DNA of 64,000 nucleotides, from assembly GCF_000648235.2 (NCBI RefSeq), contig NZ_AP017977.1:2046001-2110000 (forward strand), written 5' to 3'. Below the pieces are notes generated by a model. It was given only the letters and a program-made list of their open reading frames with translations. It was not told where the DNA came from and searched no databases. A program made the translations under genes and the position numbers. This DNA is from Neochlamydia sp. S13. Lineage in GTDB: Bacteria; Chlamydiota; Chlamydiia; Chlamydiales; Parachlamydiaceae. Positions 19,709-30,375 of the stretch are shown in pieces (positions within the stretch are counted from its first letter, which is position 1; each line of letters opens with the position of its first letter).

Positions 19709-20800
19709 TTACAATTGTTTACGTCTTTTGAATTTATCCAGATATTCTAGCGCTTTTCCTGTCCCCAAACATACGGCAAGTAAAGGATTTTGAGCGATGA
19801 TAACCGGTAAGCCTGTCTCTTTAATCAAAGCTTTGTCAATGCCTTTAATCAAAGCCCCTCCTCCCGCTAAAACCATTCCCCTTTCCACCAAATCGGCCGC
19901 TAATTCAGGAGGACATTTTTCTAACGTTAGCTTAACGCTCTCAATAATTTGTTGAATAGGTTCAGCTAAGCATTCTCTAATTTCTACAGAATTAATTCTT
20001 TTGGTTACAGGTAGCCCTGCCACCTGATCTCGTCCACGAACCTCCATTTCTAGTTCGTTACCTCCCAAGGGATAAGCTGACCCAATGGTCATCTTAATTT
20101 CTTCTGCAGTCCTAGGACCGATCATCAAATTGTAAGTACGGCGCATATAATTGACAATGCACTCGTCAAACTCATCGCCTGCAATCCTTAAAGAACGGGA
20201 TTCTACAATTCCCCCTAAAGAGATAATAGCAATTTCTGTTGTCCCTCCTCCAATGTCAATAATCATATTGGCAGAGGCTTCATGGACAGGCAAATCGACT
20301 CCAATTGCTGCAGCCATAGGCTCCTCTATAAGGATGACCTCTTGAGCACCAGCATGCAGAGCAGAGTCCTCTACTGCACGCTTTTCTACTCCTGTGATGC
20401 CAGAAGGAACAGCGATAAGAATTTTAGGTCGAAATAAGCTACGTGAAGGTGTCACACGTTTAATTAAAGCTTTAAGCATACCTTCGGCGATTTCAAAATC
20501 CGCGATCACCCCGTCTTTCATCGGCCTGACGGCATGTATCTTACGAGGAGTCTTGCCTAACATCGCTTTTGCTTTTTGGCCGACAGCCAAAACTTCATTA
20601 GTAGTAGAATCAACAGCCACAACGGAAGGCTCTGCTAAAACGATTCCTTTTCCTCTAACAAAAACTAACGTGTTAGCAGTTCCAAGATCAATGCCAATAT
20701 CATTTGAGAAGACGCCACGAAACTTAGTAAGCTGCCCAAAAGCAGAACGGGCCATTTTACTAAAGTTATCTTTAATTCCTAATTGATTTTTCTTACTCAT
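19709..20800 (-). CDS. mreB: Rod-shape/division actin MreB
   Basis: Actin-like ATPase that forms filaments at the inner membrane. The phosphate-1 motif is [13 protein letters not shown], phosphate-2 is [19 protein letters not shown] and the adenosine motif is [14 protein letters not shown]. In chlamydiae, which lack FtsZ, MreB organises division-site peptidoglycan synthesis. The start ATG at 20800 gives 363 residues, with an N-terminal extension of about 30 residues before the usual MreB start; chlamydial MreB is known to have an extended N-terminus. It follows the SNF2 gene with a 19-base gap. Confidence 0.97.
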   Translation of the reverse strand: MSKKNQLGIKDNFSKMARSAFGQLTKFRGVFSNDIGIDLGTANTLVFVRGKGIVLAEPSVVAVDSTTNEVLAVGQKAKAMLGKTPRKIHAVRPMKDGVIADFEIAEGMLKALIKRVTPSRSLFRPKILIAVPSGITGVEKRAVEDSALHAGAQEVILIEEPMAAAIGVDLPVHEASANMIIDIGGGTTEIAIISLGGIVESRSLRIAGDEFDECIVNYMRRTYNLMIGPRTAEEIKMTIGSAYPLGGNELEMEVRGRDQVAGLPVTKRINSVEIRECLAEPIQQIIESVKLTLEKCPPELAADLVERGMVLAGGGALIKGIDKALIKETGLPVIIAQNPLLAVCLGTGKALEYLDKFKRRKQL

Positions 20801-20819
20801 GTGGCCTCTATTGTACCTT

Positions 20820-23800
20820 TTATGTTTGCAACAACTCCAACACCTCTTCCCAAGTCAATTTCGAGATAGCTTCGTCATCTGAGCTTACGACTTTTTTCAC
20901 AAGACCTTTTTTACGATTCTGCAGCTCCATGATTTTTTCTTCGATTGTATTGAGTGTCACCAATTTATATGCTGAAACGGCATTTTTTTGCCCAATTCTA
21001 TGCACGCGATCTGTTGCCTGATTTTCTACGGCCGGGTTCCACCACATATCATAATGAATGACGGTATCAGCTCCGACAAGATTTAGCCCTGTACCCCCGG
21101 CCTTTAAAGACACTAGAAAAACAGGGATATTTTGATCCTCATTAAATTTTTTTACAATATTTAAACGATTTTTACTAGCTCCATCCAGATATTCAAAAGG
21201 AATACCTTGCCTTTGTAAATCTTCCCGCATGATATTAAGCATGCGCGTATATTGGCTGAAAATAACAGTTTTATGCTTTCCCTCTATAAGGGTTTGCAGC
21301 AACTCCATCAACATATCGTATTTAGAAGAATCCCCCACTTCTGCTTTGTCTTTAGCAAAGATTGCTGGATGGCAGCAAATCTGCTTCAAACGAGTCAGTG
21401 TGGCTAGCACATGAATCTGAATTTTTTCAAAGCCTTCCCGCTTGACTAGCTTAGAGAGTTCTTCCCTTGCCGAGGCGGCATAAGAATGATAAAGCTCGCG
21501 CTGGGTTTCAGAAAGATGGCAATGGTAGACAATTTCAGAGACAGGCGGTAGTTCGGAAAGAACGTCTTGTTTCATGCGCCGTAAAATGAAAGGAGAAACT
21601 TTCTGGCGTAAAATTTCCAGTTGGGAGCCAGCAGGCTGGGAAGGATGCCGAATATATTTTTCCACAAACCTTTCATAACTGCTGAGCAAGCCAGGCATTA
21701 AAAAGTCAAACAAGCTCCATAGCTCATCTAATGAATTTTCTATAGGCGTACCTGTTAAGATTAGACGATGAGCGGCTTGTATCATTTTTACCGATTTGGC
21801 ATTGCGGGTTCCACGATTCTTAATATGCTGGGCCTCATCTAGAATGCAATAACCGAACTTAATAGTAATATAGAAATCTACATCTTTTTGTAAAAGACTA
21901 TAAGAGGTAATAATGACATCGAAGTCGCGAATAGAGGTTAATAACTTTTTACGTTGAGTAGGAGTGCCGTCTACAGCTAATACTTTAAGCTGAGGGTTAA
22001 ACTTACCAATCTCTTCTTTCCAGTTATAAACCAAAGAAGTAGGGCAAACAACAAGAGAAATAGCTTTAGGATGCTCAAGTTTATGCTGCGTAATTGCAAT
22101 AATTGATTGCAAAGTTTTTCCCAGACCCATGTCATCAGCTAAGATACCGTTCAAATGCATGTCACGTAAACGGTTAAGCCAGCTCACACCTTCATTTTGA
22201 TAGGATCTAAGAGAGGCTTGAATATTTTTAGGAATAACACTTGTGCAAGGAACAGCCATTCCTAACATCTGCTCTTGAATAAGTTTTAGCTTAGGGCTCA
22301 TGGTAATATCTAGAGGTAAACCTTGGTAAGCCTTGACATCGATGCTTGATAAGCTCCACAAAGGACAAACCTGCACATGGTCTGCTAGCTGTTTAACCCC
22401 TATATCATCTAGTAATTGGATAATTGGCGCCAATTTATCCAGCTCTAAAACGAGAATTTTATGCGATTTAGAAGCAGAATCTTTCTTTTTCGTGCTCTTT
22501 TTTCGTGCTAACTCTACAAAAGCGCGCTTTGTTGATAAACATTCCCACAACATATCTAAGGTAAAGCCGTTTAAATACCCATTCACCTTAATGTGCACTT
22601 CATATTGGTCAATACGATCGGTTTCTTTAAGGTGAATTTTAAATTTAGTCTCTTCATAAATAAATTGATCTAAAAGGTTTTCAGGGCAATTAAATTTAAT
22701 ACGATCTTGATTATGAGGGATAATATCGGTCATAAATTCAATAATTTTTTTATCTGTTTTGGCAATAAAAAAACCGGTCGAAGGATCGTAAATAAAATCT
22801 TGGAAGAGTTCACGTAAGATTTTTTGCTCTTCTGTCAAATTACGTGCTAAAATTCCTTCTGTTGTTACAAAGGGTAAGATGTGATTAGGATTAATTTGCG
22901 AAGGAGCCGCAGGTACAACAATATCATCATAAATAAACTGTAGCGCGGCTTCTAGCTCACCATTTAAATAATTTATATCGCAAATAGCCCGTAGCTTACC
23001 CACAAAGGGTAAGGTCACAAAGCGATCGATAATCTCACGATTATAAATATCTGCATAGCGCATAAGCTCAGGTAAAGAATTCTCTACGAAAGTTCCAAAA
23101 AGAGCTTCAGGGATGGTTACATCCCGGATAGCTGGTAGATTACGGAGATGTTTGCGTCGAATGCGTGGCTGGAATCTATAATAATTGTTCTGATACAATA
23201 AGCCAGGCTTGGCACATTCAAAGAGGCGCACTTCTGGTAAAGTTACCCTCTGATCCTCGTCAATCATCAAAGTTGGATTAACCAGGATTTTAGGGCTATC
23301 TGCTTTTATATATTCTAACTCAAAACGCAGCTTCCCGAGCTGGCCTGAATAGCGTAAGGGCTCCTCCATAGTCCCACAATAAAAACAAGGCAACAAGGGA
23401 TGTTCAGCCTCCGTTTCATAAGAGGTGTTTAAAGCTTTAGGGCGAGCAATAGCTCCCTCATAAGCCTGAGCAAGAAGATTTCCGAAGGCTTCTAAATCAA
23501 TGTGGATAAGGCGTAAATTGCGATCTTCTTTTACTTCAGGGAAACGTGCAAAATTCATCAGCATTTTAAGAGTTTGGGCACTATCCTCATCAAAGGATTG
23601 CAAAGTGAAATAATAACGTTTATTTCCAATGTAAAAAGGCTCTTGATAACATAAAGAATCCAAGAACTCTCGAGCATTAGCGATATTTAAAGGCTTAGAA
23701 CGAAAAGGCAATCTTAAAGCTAGCTGCACTTCCACATAAGATTGCGGGGAAGTAGGGGCTATATTTGAGAAGATGATAGCCAATTCTGCTTTATCTTGTA

Positions 23801-24305
23801 TTAGCTCTTCTTCGGGAAGGAAAAAAGGAGATTTCCCTAAAACATCCGATGCCCCTACATATTCTATAAGCAGCTCTTTTTGCTGTTTTTTGTTGCGACG
23901 CACGGTTTCCTTAGTTTCCGCTTCCTTAAAGGTTTCTCGTAGGGTCTCCTTTTCAGATTCATCAATAGCTGGATTTTTGCCTAGATCAGTCTCTTTAGAG
24001 TATTTCACAATGGTTTCATCTAAATGCGCTTCTAAATAAAACAGAACAGCAGATAAATGCTGACAATCATACTGATGAGGGCAATCGCAATCAGAATCCA
24101 TGGTCGTGGATTCACGCCTATCAATTTCTATTTCACAATTGTAAGTTTTTTCAAAGGCCCCCTGTACTTTACAACTCAAACGGACACGTTGAGCGTCTAA
24201 AGTGACAATCTTTGCCGACGAAACTGTCCCTTTTTCATAGAGAGCTTTTCCATCTTTTAATAAAGCTGACGAGTAATCTTGCTTAAGCTTTCGAAAGTTT
24301 AGCAT
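20820..24305 (-). CDS. SNF2-family helicase with SWIM zinc finger
   Basis: A 1161-residue DNA-dependent ATPase of the bacterial SNF2 (RapA/HepA-like) kind. An N-terminal SWIM zinc finger lies at about residues 73-87 ([15 protein letters not shown]). The helicase core begins near 700: Walker [12 protein letters not shown] (about 722), the DEAQ box LDEAQH (about 820), motif [12 protein letters not shown], and the C-terminal lobe with [15 protein letters not shown] and RVHRIGQ (about 1080-1110). It probably remodels nucleoprotein or RNA polymerase complexes. The same gene precedes mreB in Chlamydia, supporting orthology. It is the first gene of the minus-strand run SNF2-mreB-pckG-LysM. Confidence 0.93.
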   Translation of the reverse strand: MLNFRKLKQDYSSALLKDGKALYEKGTVSSAKIVTLDAQRVRLSCKVQGAFEKTYNCEIEIDRRESTTMDSDCDCPHQYDCQHLSAVLFYLEAHLDETIVKYSKETDLGKNPAIDESEKETLRETFKEAETKETVRRNKKQQKELLIEYVGASDVLGKSPFFLPEEELIQDKAELAIIFSNIAPTSPQSYVEVQLALRLPFRSKPLNIANAREFLDSLCYQEPFYIGNKRYYFTLQSFDEDSAQTLKMLMNFARFPEVKEDRNLRLIHIDLEAFGNLLAQAYEGAIARPKALNTSYETEAEHPLLPCFYCGTMEEPLRYSGQLGKLRFELEYIKADSPKILVNPTLMIDEDQRVTLPEVRLFECAKPGLLYQNNYYRFQPRIRRKHLRNLPAIRDVTIPEALFGTFVENSLPELMRYADIYNREIIDRFVTLPFVGKLRAICDINYLNGELEAALQFIYDDIVVPAAPSQINPNHILPFVTTEGILARNLTEEQKILRELFQDFIYDPSTGFFIAKTDKKIIEFMTDIIPHNQDRIKFNCPENLLDQFIYEETKFKIHLKETDRIDQYEVHIKVNGYLNGFTLDMLWECLSTKRAFVELARKKSTKKKDSASKSHKILVLELDKLAPIIQLLDDIGVKQLADHVQVCPLWSLSSIDVKAYQGLPLDITMSPKLKLIQEQMLGMAVPCTSVIPKNIQASLRSYQNEGVSWLNRLRDMHLNGILADDMGLGKTLQSIIAITQHKLEHPKAISLVVCPTSLVYNWKEEIGKFNPQLKVLAVDGTPTQRKKLLTSIRDFDVIITSYSLLQKDVDFYITIKFGYCILDEAQHIKNRGTRNAKSVKMIQAAHRLILTGTPIENSLDELWSLFDFLMPGLLSSYERFVEKYIRHPSQPAGSQLEILRQKVSPFILRRMKQDVLSELPPVSEIVYHCHLSETQRELYHSYAASAREELSKLVKREGFEKIQIHVLATLTRLKQICCHPAIFAKDKAEVGDSSKYDMLMELLQTLIEGKHKTVIFSQYTRMLNIMREDLQRQGIPFEYLDGASKNRLNIVKKFNEDQNIPVFLVSLKAGGTGLNLVGADTVIHYDMWWNPAVENQATDRVHRIGQKNAVSAYKLVTLNTIEEKIMELQNRKKGLVKKVVSSDDEAISKLTWEEVLELLQT

Positions 24306-25039
24306 GTTATATTCTTAAAAATTTATTTTTTATGAAGGGTAAGAGCTACTGTCCACATCGGCGCAGTATATAAAGTTAAGATCATGTTGTCAAAACAAAC
24401 TAAAATTCGTAAATAAATTCAAGTATTATTATATTTTTTCTTTCTTTAACCTCTGAACTTTTAAGAAAAATTATGGACGAAAGAGGCGTAGCATTCCCTA
24501 TTCTTTGACTTATCTTTCTTATAATCTATATTTATCTCTTTTAACTTGAATCCTCATTCGTATTGTTTTTTAGCTATTTAAAGTCTTTTTCTCTCTCGCC
24601 CTTAAAGCTTTAGTTGCCGATTTTTATAAACGTGGCTAGCATTTTTTTCTTTTGCCGCCTCTCTCTCTTTAAAAATTTTTTAGCTTTATTTTTTCTAAGG
24701 ATCCATCCCATTTAACATCCCTCATCCCAATAAACTACGCTAAGCTTACCAAAAATTGCTCTATTCCTTGGCCTCTTGCCTTAACTTTATGAAATAATCC
24801 CTATTTTTTTCTTTTTATTTTTACGAAAATAAAAAAGCTCCTTGCTTTCTGGCTGCCAAGCAAAGGATTCTGTATGAATGCAATAGGAAGGGTCTACTGT
24901 TAATCCTTTTTAAAACTACACAGCCTCTGGAGAGATTAAATAACACTTTTTGCGTCTCGGTCAAAATCTTTTTCTTCAAGAGACTTTAAACTTTAAAAAG
25001 ACCCTCGGCATACAACCTTTAGCGACCTCTCTTTTTTCC
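24306..25039. other. Long intergenic region between SNF2 gene and tRNA-Gly pair
   Basis: About 730 bases, very T-rich on the plus strand, without a reading frame I trust. An AT-only hairpin (CTTTTTATTTT / AAAATAAAAAAG, about 24808-24838) is the only local structure seen. It must contain the divergent promoter for the SNF2 gene, which I could not pinpoint. Confidence 0.5.
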
Positions 25040-25068
25040 TTGTTAGAAAAGCTTTATATTTTTATACT
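25040..25068 (+). promoter_or_regulatory. Promoter of the tRNA-Gly genes
   Basis: TTGTTA (25040-25045), a 17-base spacer, and TATACT (25063-25068). The -10 end is 24 bases before the first tRNA, a spacing that fits direct transcription of a short 5' leader. Confidence 0.6.
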
Positions 25069-25092
25069 TCTACTTCTGCGCTTAAAAATCGT

Positions 25093-25164
25093 GCGGGTGT
25101 AGCTCAGGGGTAGAGCATCACGTTGCCAACGTGAGTGTCGTGAGTTCAAATCTCATCACCCGCT
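25093..25164 (+). tRNA. tRNA-Gly (anticodon GCC), copy 1
   Basis: A 72-nt cloverleaf: acceptor GCGGGTG pairs with CACCCGC, D arm GCTCAGGGGTAGAGC, anticodon arm CACGTTGCCAACGTG with loop TTGCCAA (anticodon GCC), and T arm GTGAGTTCAAATCTCAT. The discriminator base is T and no CCA is encoded, so CCA is added by the host enzyme. Confidence 0.97.
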
Positions 25165-25197
25165 ATTGATAAACTTTTTAGGCATAGGAAATAGACT

Positions 25198-25269
25198 GCG
25201 GGTGTAGCTCAGGGGTAGAGCATCACGTTGCCAACGTGAGTGTCGTGAGTTCAAATCTCATCACCCGCT
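25198..25269 (+). tRNA. tRNA-Gly (anticodon GCC), copy 2
   Basis: Identical over all 72 bases to copy 1 and placed 33 bases after it, so a recent or homogenised tandem duplication. Probably cotranscribed from the promoter at 25040-25068. Confidence 0.97.
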
Positions 25270-25381
25270 ACTTTAGCAATATCTTCTTATATTTCCGTTT
25301 ATGATAATTTAAAATTTTGATTCTTTAGGATAAGTAGTTTTTTTCTATCTTCCTCTCCATCTTTTATTATGAGGTATTTTT

Positions 25382-26716
25382 GTGTCAGCTCAACAAAACG
25401 AATATAAAAATGATAACCTTCATGTTATCTTTTCACGTGCACCAGGATGTAAAATAAAACTCGAGATTACTGTCTCTCCTCTGGCAACTCAGGCGGCCTA
25501 CAAAAAAGCGATTAAAAATGTTAATAAAGAAGTGACCTTGCCTGGCTTCCGTAAAGGAAAGGCTCCTGAAAATTTCGTCGTGCAAAATTATAAAGCTCCT
25601 GTCCACCAAGAATGGAATGATCTTCTTGTCAACACTGCTTTCCAAGAAGCTCTTGAACTTACCCAAGCTTACCCTTTTAGTAGGGATACCATCCAACGCC
25701 CACAAATTAAAGAAATTTCTCTCGAAAAAGGGGCCCACTTAGTCATCGAATATGAAGCGGAGCCGCGAGTACCAAAAGTCAAGCCAGATGAACTGACCGT
25801 TAAAAAAGCTCAAAAGGAACCTATTAGCCCTGCCAAGGTCCAAGAGATTCTGCAGCAAATTCAACTTTCTCATGCGACTTGGGAAGATAAGGTGGATCAT
25901 CCTATTATTGAAGGGGATTACGTTGACTTAACTATCGAAAATATGGATGAAGGCTTTGAAATTTGTAAAGACTCCCGCTTTCAGGTAGAAAAGGGCAAGA
26001 TAGGAGCATGGTTATACAATCTTCTTATTGGCAAAAATGTTAACGATGTTGTAGAGGGCATGAGTGAACAAGACTCTACCCATGCAGAGACTTGTGAAGA
26101 TCCTACACATGATCATTCTGAGCATGCAAATTTCAAGCCTACCCGCTGCAAAATTACCATCACCGCTCATCAACAAGCGCTTCTTCCTGAGATCAATGAC
26201 GAACTAGCTGCCAAAGCCGGTGCTCCTACCGTAGAAGAATTAAAGGCCCGTATTGAAAAAAACTTGGAAAAGCGTGCAGATGAGTATGCCCAGATGGAGC
26301 AACGACGCCAAATTGAAAAACAGCTAGCAGAAAAATATCCGTTTGATATTCCCTATTCATTGACAAAAGAAGATAAAGAATTGCAAATCATGCAAGCGCT
26401 TAAAAATATTCGGAAAGCAAACCTAAGCCCCGAGGAGCTTGAAAAAAAATCTGAAGAAGCCAGACAGCAGATCACTCAAAGCATTGAAAATGCTTATCGC
26501 CTATTCTATCTTCTACGCGAGATAGCAGACGATCATCAAATAGAGGTTTCTCAAGAAGAAATCATACAAGAGTTTATGAAACAAATGCTCAGCCAAGAGA
26601 CCGCTGTTATTGACGAATCGATGAAAGCAGAAGATATGCGAGAAAGACTGTATAGTTTTTTAATCACTCAAAAAACTAAGGACTTTCTTGTCGAGCAAGC
26701 CCAGCATATAGATTAA
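25382..26716 (+). CDS. tig: Trigger factor chaperone
   Basis: Ribosome-bound chaperone that receives nascent chains. The 444-residue protein has the N-terminal ribosome-binding domain with the signature loop GFRKGKAPENFV (about residues 55-66), a divergent FKBP-like middle domain and a helical C-terminal chaperone region. The middle domain carries a Cys/His/Asp-rich insertion (HAETCEDPTHDHSEH, about 236-250) that could bind metal. The start is GTG at 25382 after a GAGG ribosome site. First gene of tig-clpP-clpX, the order found in Chlamydia and many other bacteria. Confidence 0.95.
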   Translation: MSAQQNEYKNDNLHVIFSRAPGCKIKLEITVSPLATQAAYKKAIKNVNKEVTLPGFRKGKAPENFVVQNYKAPVHQEWNDLLVNTAFQEALELTQAYPFSRDTIQRPQIKEISLEKGAHLVIEYEAEPRVPKVKPDELTVKKAQKEPISPAKVQEILQQIQLSHATWEDKVDHPIIEGDYVDLTIENMDEGFEICKDSRFQVEKGKIGAWLYNLLIGKNVNDVVEGMSEQDSTHAETCEDPTHDHSEHANFKPTRCKITITAHQQALLPEINDELAAKAGAPTVEELKARIEKNLEKRADEYAQMEQRRQIEKQLAEKYPFDIPYSLTKEDKELQIMQALKNIRKANLSPEELEKKSEEARQQITQSIENAYRLFYLLREIADDHQIEVSQEEIIQEFMKQMLSQETAVIDESMKAEDMRERLYSFLITQKTKDFLVEQAQHID

Positions 26717-26779
26717 TACTTGACTTGCGGAATATTTCATCTTATAAGTTTGAAGCAGCTACAATAAATAAGGATTGTT

Positions 26780-27385
26780 ATGAATGAAGAAAGATCAAAA
26801 AACTCGCTGACCCCTTATGTGATTGAAGATACTGGGCGGGGCGAGCGATCGATGGATATTTTTTCCCGCTTACTTAAAGACCGCATCGTTTTTATTGGAA
26901 CCGATATCACTGATCATGTAGCCAATGTAGTTGTCGCTCAACTTCTATTTTTAAGGATGGAAGATCCTAAAAAAGATGTCAATCTTTACATCAACTCTAT
27001 GGGTGGCTACATTACTGCTGGTTTAGCTATCTACGATGTCCTACAATGGATGGGCTGCCGCATCAATACTTACTGTATAGGCCAAGCATCTTCCATGGGA
27101 GCTCTTTTACTAGCTGCAGGCACAAAAGGCCATCGCTATGCCTTACCTAATAGCCGGATTATGATTCACCAACCTATTGGAGGCGTCGGCGGGTCTTCTG
27201 CTGATATTGCCTTGCAAGCGAAAGAGATTCTTTATTTAAAAAAGCGCATTCATGAAATTATGGCTGAAGCTACAGGACAAAATGTAGAAAGAATTGCTCA
27301 AGATTCGGAAAGAGATTTTTATATGAGTCCTCTTGAAGCAAAAGAGTATGGCTTAATTGATGAAGTTGTTACACCTAAAAAATAA
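26780..27385 (+). CDS. clpP: ATP-dependent Clp protease proteolytic subunit
   Basis: Serine peptidase that forms a barrel with ClpX. The catalytic triad is visible: Ser105 in [14 protein letters not shown], His130 in [10 protein letters not shown] and an Asp near 179 (RDFYMSP). Length 201 is normal. Chlamydiae carry two clpP genes; the copy beside clpX corresponds by position to clpP2 of Chlamydia. It lies 63 bases after tig and 17 bases before clpX, so one operon. Confidence 0.96.
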   Translation: MNEERSKNSLTPYVIEDTGRGERSMDIFSRLLKDRIVFIGTDITDHVANVVVAQLLFLRMEDPKKDVNLYINSMGGYITAGLAIYDVLQWMGCRINTYCIGQASSMGALLLAAGTKGHRYALPNSRIMIHQPIGGVGGSSADIALQAKEILYLKKRIHEIMAEATGQNVERIAQDSERDFYMSPLEAKEYGLIDEVVTPKK

Positions 27386-27402
27386 TTTATTTAAAGGTCA
27401 AG

Positions 27403-28659
27403 ATGTCAAAAAAACCTACGCCTCTTAAAGAAGTAGTTGCCTGTTCTTTCTGTGGTCGTTCAGAAGAAGCTGTGGAAAAGCTTATTTCAGGACCTAACGT
27501 ATATATTTGTGATAAATGTGTTCGCCTCTGTGCAGGAATTGTAGATAAAAAAAAGACACCTAATCATGAGCTAAAGCTATTAAAACCTAAAGAAATTAAA
27601 GAGCGTCTGGATGAGTACATTATTGGCCAGGAAAGTGCCAAGCGAACAATTTCTGTTGCCGTCTACAATCATTACAAGCGTTTGCAAGCGCTAAATAAAA
27701 ATAAAGAGGATGGGGAAAATAAAATTGATTTTAGCAAATCTAACGTCCTTCTTTTTGGTCCTACCGGCTCAGGAAAAACATTAATAGCTAAAACATTAGC
27801 AACCATCCTCGATGTGCCTTTTACTATCGCTGATGCTACGACTCTTACCGAAGCTGGCTATGTGGGAGAAGATGTTGAAAATATCATCCTGCGTCTACTG
27901 CAAGCGGCTGACTATGATGTAGCCAAAGCTGAGCAGGGAATTATCTATGTGGATGAAATTGATAAGATTAACCGTACCACCGCTAATGTCTCTATCACTC
28001 GAGATGTTTCTGGTGAAGGCGTTCAACAAGCTCTTCTAAAAATAGTTGAAGGCACTATAGCTAATGTGCCTCCCAAAGGAGGACGTAAGCACCCTAACCA
28101 AGAATATATAAAAGTTAACACCGAAAATATTCTATTTATTGTAGGAGGAGCTTTCGTTAACCTGGAAAAAATGGTAGCTAAGCGGTTGGGAAGAAGTACG
28201 ATTGGATTTACTAATGAATCTAAAGAAAGTATTGATCCTAACCAAAAGAGTATGCTCCTATCGAAAGCAGAACCTGAAGATTTTGTTCAATTTGGGATGA
28301 TTCCTGAGTTTATCGGTCGCTTCAACAGTATCGCCAACTGTAATGAACTTAAGCTAGAAGATCTAAAAGATATTTTAATTAAGCCTAAAAATGCTGTAGC
28401 CAAGCAATTTGCGGCTATGTTTGAACTTGAAGGAGTAAAGCTTACCTTTACCGACGAAGCTCTCCATGCCATTGCCCGTAAAGCAATGGAAGCTGGCACA
28501 GGCGCAAGGGCCTTACGGATGATTTTGGAAAGCAGCATGAAAGAGCTAATGTATGAAGTGCCCTCTGATAGTACCATCGAAGAAATCATTATCGATAAAG
28601 AAACCATCACCGATTTAAAAGCACCTCTTATTAAGAGAAACACTGAAAAGATTGCTTGA
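27403..28659 (+). CDS. clpX: Clp protease ATPase subunit ClpX
   Basis: AAA+ unfoldase that recognises substrates and feeds them to ClpP. The N-terminal C4 zinc-binding domain reads [10 protein letters not shown], then CDKCVRLC. The AAA+ core has Walker [10 protein letters not shown] (about residue 118), pore loop GYVGED (about 153), Walker [10 protein letters not shown] and sensor-2 GTGARALR. Length 418 matches the family. No obvious terminator follows; the next gene starts about 125 bases later. Confidence 0.97.
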   Translation: MSKKPTPLKEVVACSFCGRSEEAVEKLISGPNVYICDKCVRLCAGIVDKKKTPNHELKLLKPKEIKERLDEYIIGQESAKRTISVAVYNHYKRLQALNKNKEDGENKIDFSKSNVLLFGPTGSGKTLIAKTLATILDVPFTIADATTLTEAGYVGEDVENIILRLLQAADYDVAKAEQGIIYVDEIDKINRTTANVSITRDVSGEGVQQALLKIVEGTIANVPPKGGRKHPNQEYIKVNTENILFIVGGAFVNLEKMVAKRLGRSTIGFTNESKESIDPNQKSMLLSKAEPEDFVQFGMIPEFIGRFNSIANCNELKLEDLKDILIKPKNAVAKQFAAMFELEGVKLTFTDEALHAIARKAMEAGTGARALRMILESSMKELMYEVPSDSTIEEIIIDKETITDLKAPLIKRNTEKIA

Positions 28660-28783
28660 AGGGCATTGGGAAATGCATAATAAATGCTAAAAAAACTCCT
28701 TAGGCAACTAAAAATTTAGAAGATAAATCTTTTCAACTCCTTAAAAGCTTCCACGTTTGTTGCCTTGTCCCAGAGGATTTATC

Positions 28784-29704
28784 ATGAAAGTTGCTCCTCT
28801 TACCTTTCCCTTGCAAGAGGCAAGCCTGTGCGAAAGCTATGCTCAACTTCTACCTTCCTCCCTGCATAGTTGCTTAAATGGCCTAGATCCTTTTGAAATC
28901 CAATCGCCTGTCTATGGGATTGGATTGGTTGAGCAAGAGCAGCCTGTAGGGATTATCTTAGCGACAGCCCACCTGCAGATACATACTGCTCACATCCATT
29001 CGTTAAATTTGGACAAGCACCATGCTAATCCTCGTCTGGCACGGCTTCTTCTAGAAGAAATGTCCAGACTTCTAGCTTCGCTCTCTACCACCTTAGCAAC
29101 CTTTTCTTACATTCAAGAAAGCCCTATGGCTTCCCTGTTGGAAAAGGTGTTCTTAGAGCAAAAGTGGCAAGGCCCTAGGCCTTTAATCATCGAATGTCTT
29201 TTTAAACGCTCTGATTTTAATCTCCAATGGTGGCAGAGCAAAAATGTTACCTTAGAAGAGGGTTTCGAAGAGCTTCTTTTTAAAAAGATCACTCACAAAG
29301 AAAGACAAGATCTTATGCATCGTCAGGAACAAATGAGCATTCCCGACTACATTTTCCCTTTAGGAAGAGAAAAAAACTTAATAGAATATGAAAACAGTCT
29401 AGCGTTACGTTATAAGCAGAGAATCGTAGGATGGATGATTACCCACCGTACGGCTCCTGAAGTGATACGCTATTCGGCCTTGTATCTTGAAGATGACTTT
29501 TCGCACACTGGGTATTGGCTTAAGTTGCTGATAGATGCTTTAAATATCCATAGTACCATGGCTAACGCCCATTATGGGCTTTTAGAAATCAACTTAGACC
29601 AGATTTCTAGATCTTGGCGTAAATTTATTGAAAGAAGGCTATTTCCTCAAACTAGCCAAATTTCCCATCACCACTCTTTTTGGAAAGATTTTAATAATCA
29701 TTAG
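28784..29704 (+). CDS. Hypothetical protein, possibly GNAT-like
   Basis: I chose the ATG at 28784 (MKVAPLTFPL) because AGAGGA stands 6 bases upstream; the frame could start 27 bases earlier. The 306-residue soluble protein has two halves with similar strand-rich segments (YGIGLVEQEQPVGIILATAH near 50, and LRYKQRIVGWMITHR near 210) that recall the core strands of GNAT acetyltransferases, but no clear acetyl-CoA loop is visible. Function is unknown. It is downstream of clpX where Chlamydia has other genes, so the tig-clpP-clpX block ends here. Confidence 0.6.
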   Translation: MKVAPLTFPLQEASLCESYAQLLPSSLHSCLNGLDPFEIQSPVYGIGLVEQEQPVGIILATAHLQIHTAHIHSLNLDKHHANPRLARLLLEEMSRLLASLSTTLATFSYIQESPMASLLEKVFLEQKWQGPRPLIIECLFKRSDFNLQWWQSKNVTLEEGFEELLFKKITHKERQDLMHRQEQMSIPDYIFPLGREKNLIEYENSLALRYKQRIVGWMITHRTAPEVIRYSALYLEDDFSHTGYWLKLLIDALNIHSTMANAHYGLLEINLDQISRSWRKFIERRLFPQTSQISHHHSFWKDFNNH

Positions 29705-30375
29705 CTCGCCTCTCCCTTTCCCCTATAGGCTTCTGCCAGAAAAACAACCTTTGCTAACGCAGCAGCTTGACCATTCTCCTAGGCTTAAAAGATAGAGCAC
29801 AAAAAAATTTAATGACGGGCAAACTTCTAAAATGTTTTTTATTAAGCATCTGCATCATCGGTGGCAGCTTAAATAGAATTTTGAATAAAAAAACCCCTTT
29901 TCTTAAAAACTTTTGTAGCTTAAATGTAGGTTTATTGACCTAATTTCTGAGAAGACTTTACCTTTTACACCCTTCTTTTTGAAGAATGATTTGTGCTGCC
30001 TTGGTTGACCTAAAGGAACTCGAAAAAGTGAGAAAAAGATACGCTGAATAACAAGCCAGTGGATCGGCTAGATAAGATTAATGATTGTTATAAAGCAATA
30101 TTCTTTTCTTATTAATGCCCAGCTTTAAGACCTGCGAAGTTAAGCCTCTTAAACCTTAATTACTCATGCTAAAAAAGGAAAAACTATAAATATTTTTTTA
30201 ATAAAATAATTGATGGTAAATTTATTTTTTAATATAATTAAATTATAAGGTTTAAAATTGTTTTCTAAAAAATTTCTTAGGCACACAAATTACATTCATA
30301 TCCCTAAAAGAGAAAAGAATACTAAGAAGAATTTTTCGTGCCTAATGCAAAAGCCTTAAGACAGGAGATGTTAAT
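29705..30375. other. Intergenic region before the secretion locus
   Basis: About 670 AT-rich bases with no credible gene. The last 200 bases are extremely AT-rich, as expected for a promoter region. An ACAGGAGA ribosome site lies just before the ATG at 30376. I could not choose a single promoter. Confidence 0.45.

Noticed and set aside
19569-19793. Small plus-strand gene between pckG and mreB
   Set aside because: It overlaps the 3' end of mreB on the other strand, has no ribosome site and no family resemblance.
24808-24838. AT-only hairpin as a terminator
   Set aside because: There is no gene ending nearby on that strand, and pure A/T stems arise easily in this T-rich region.
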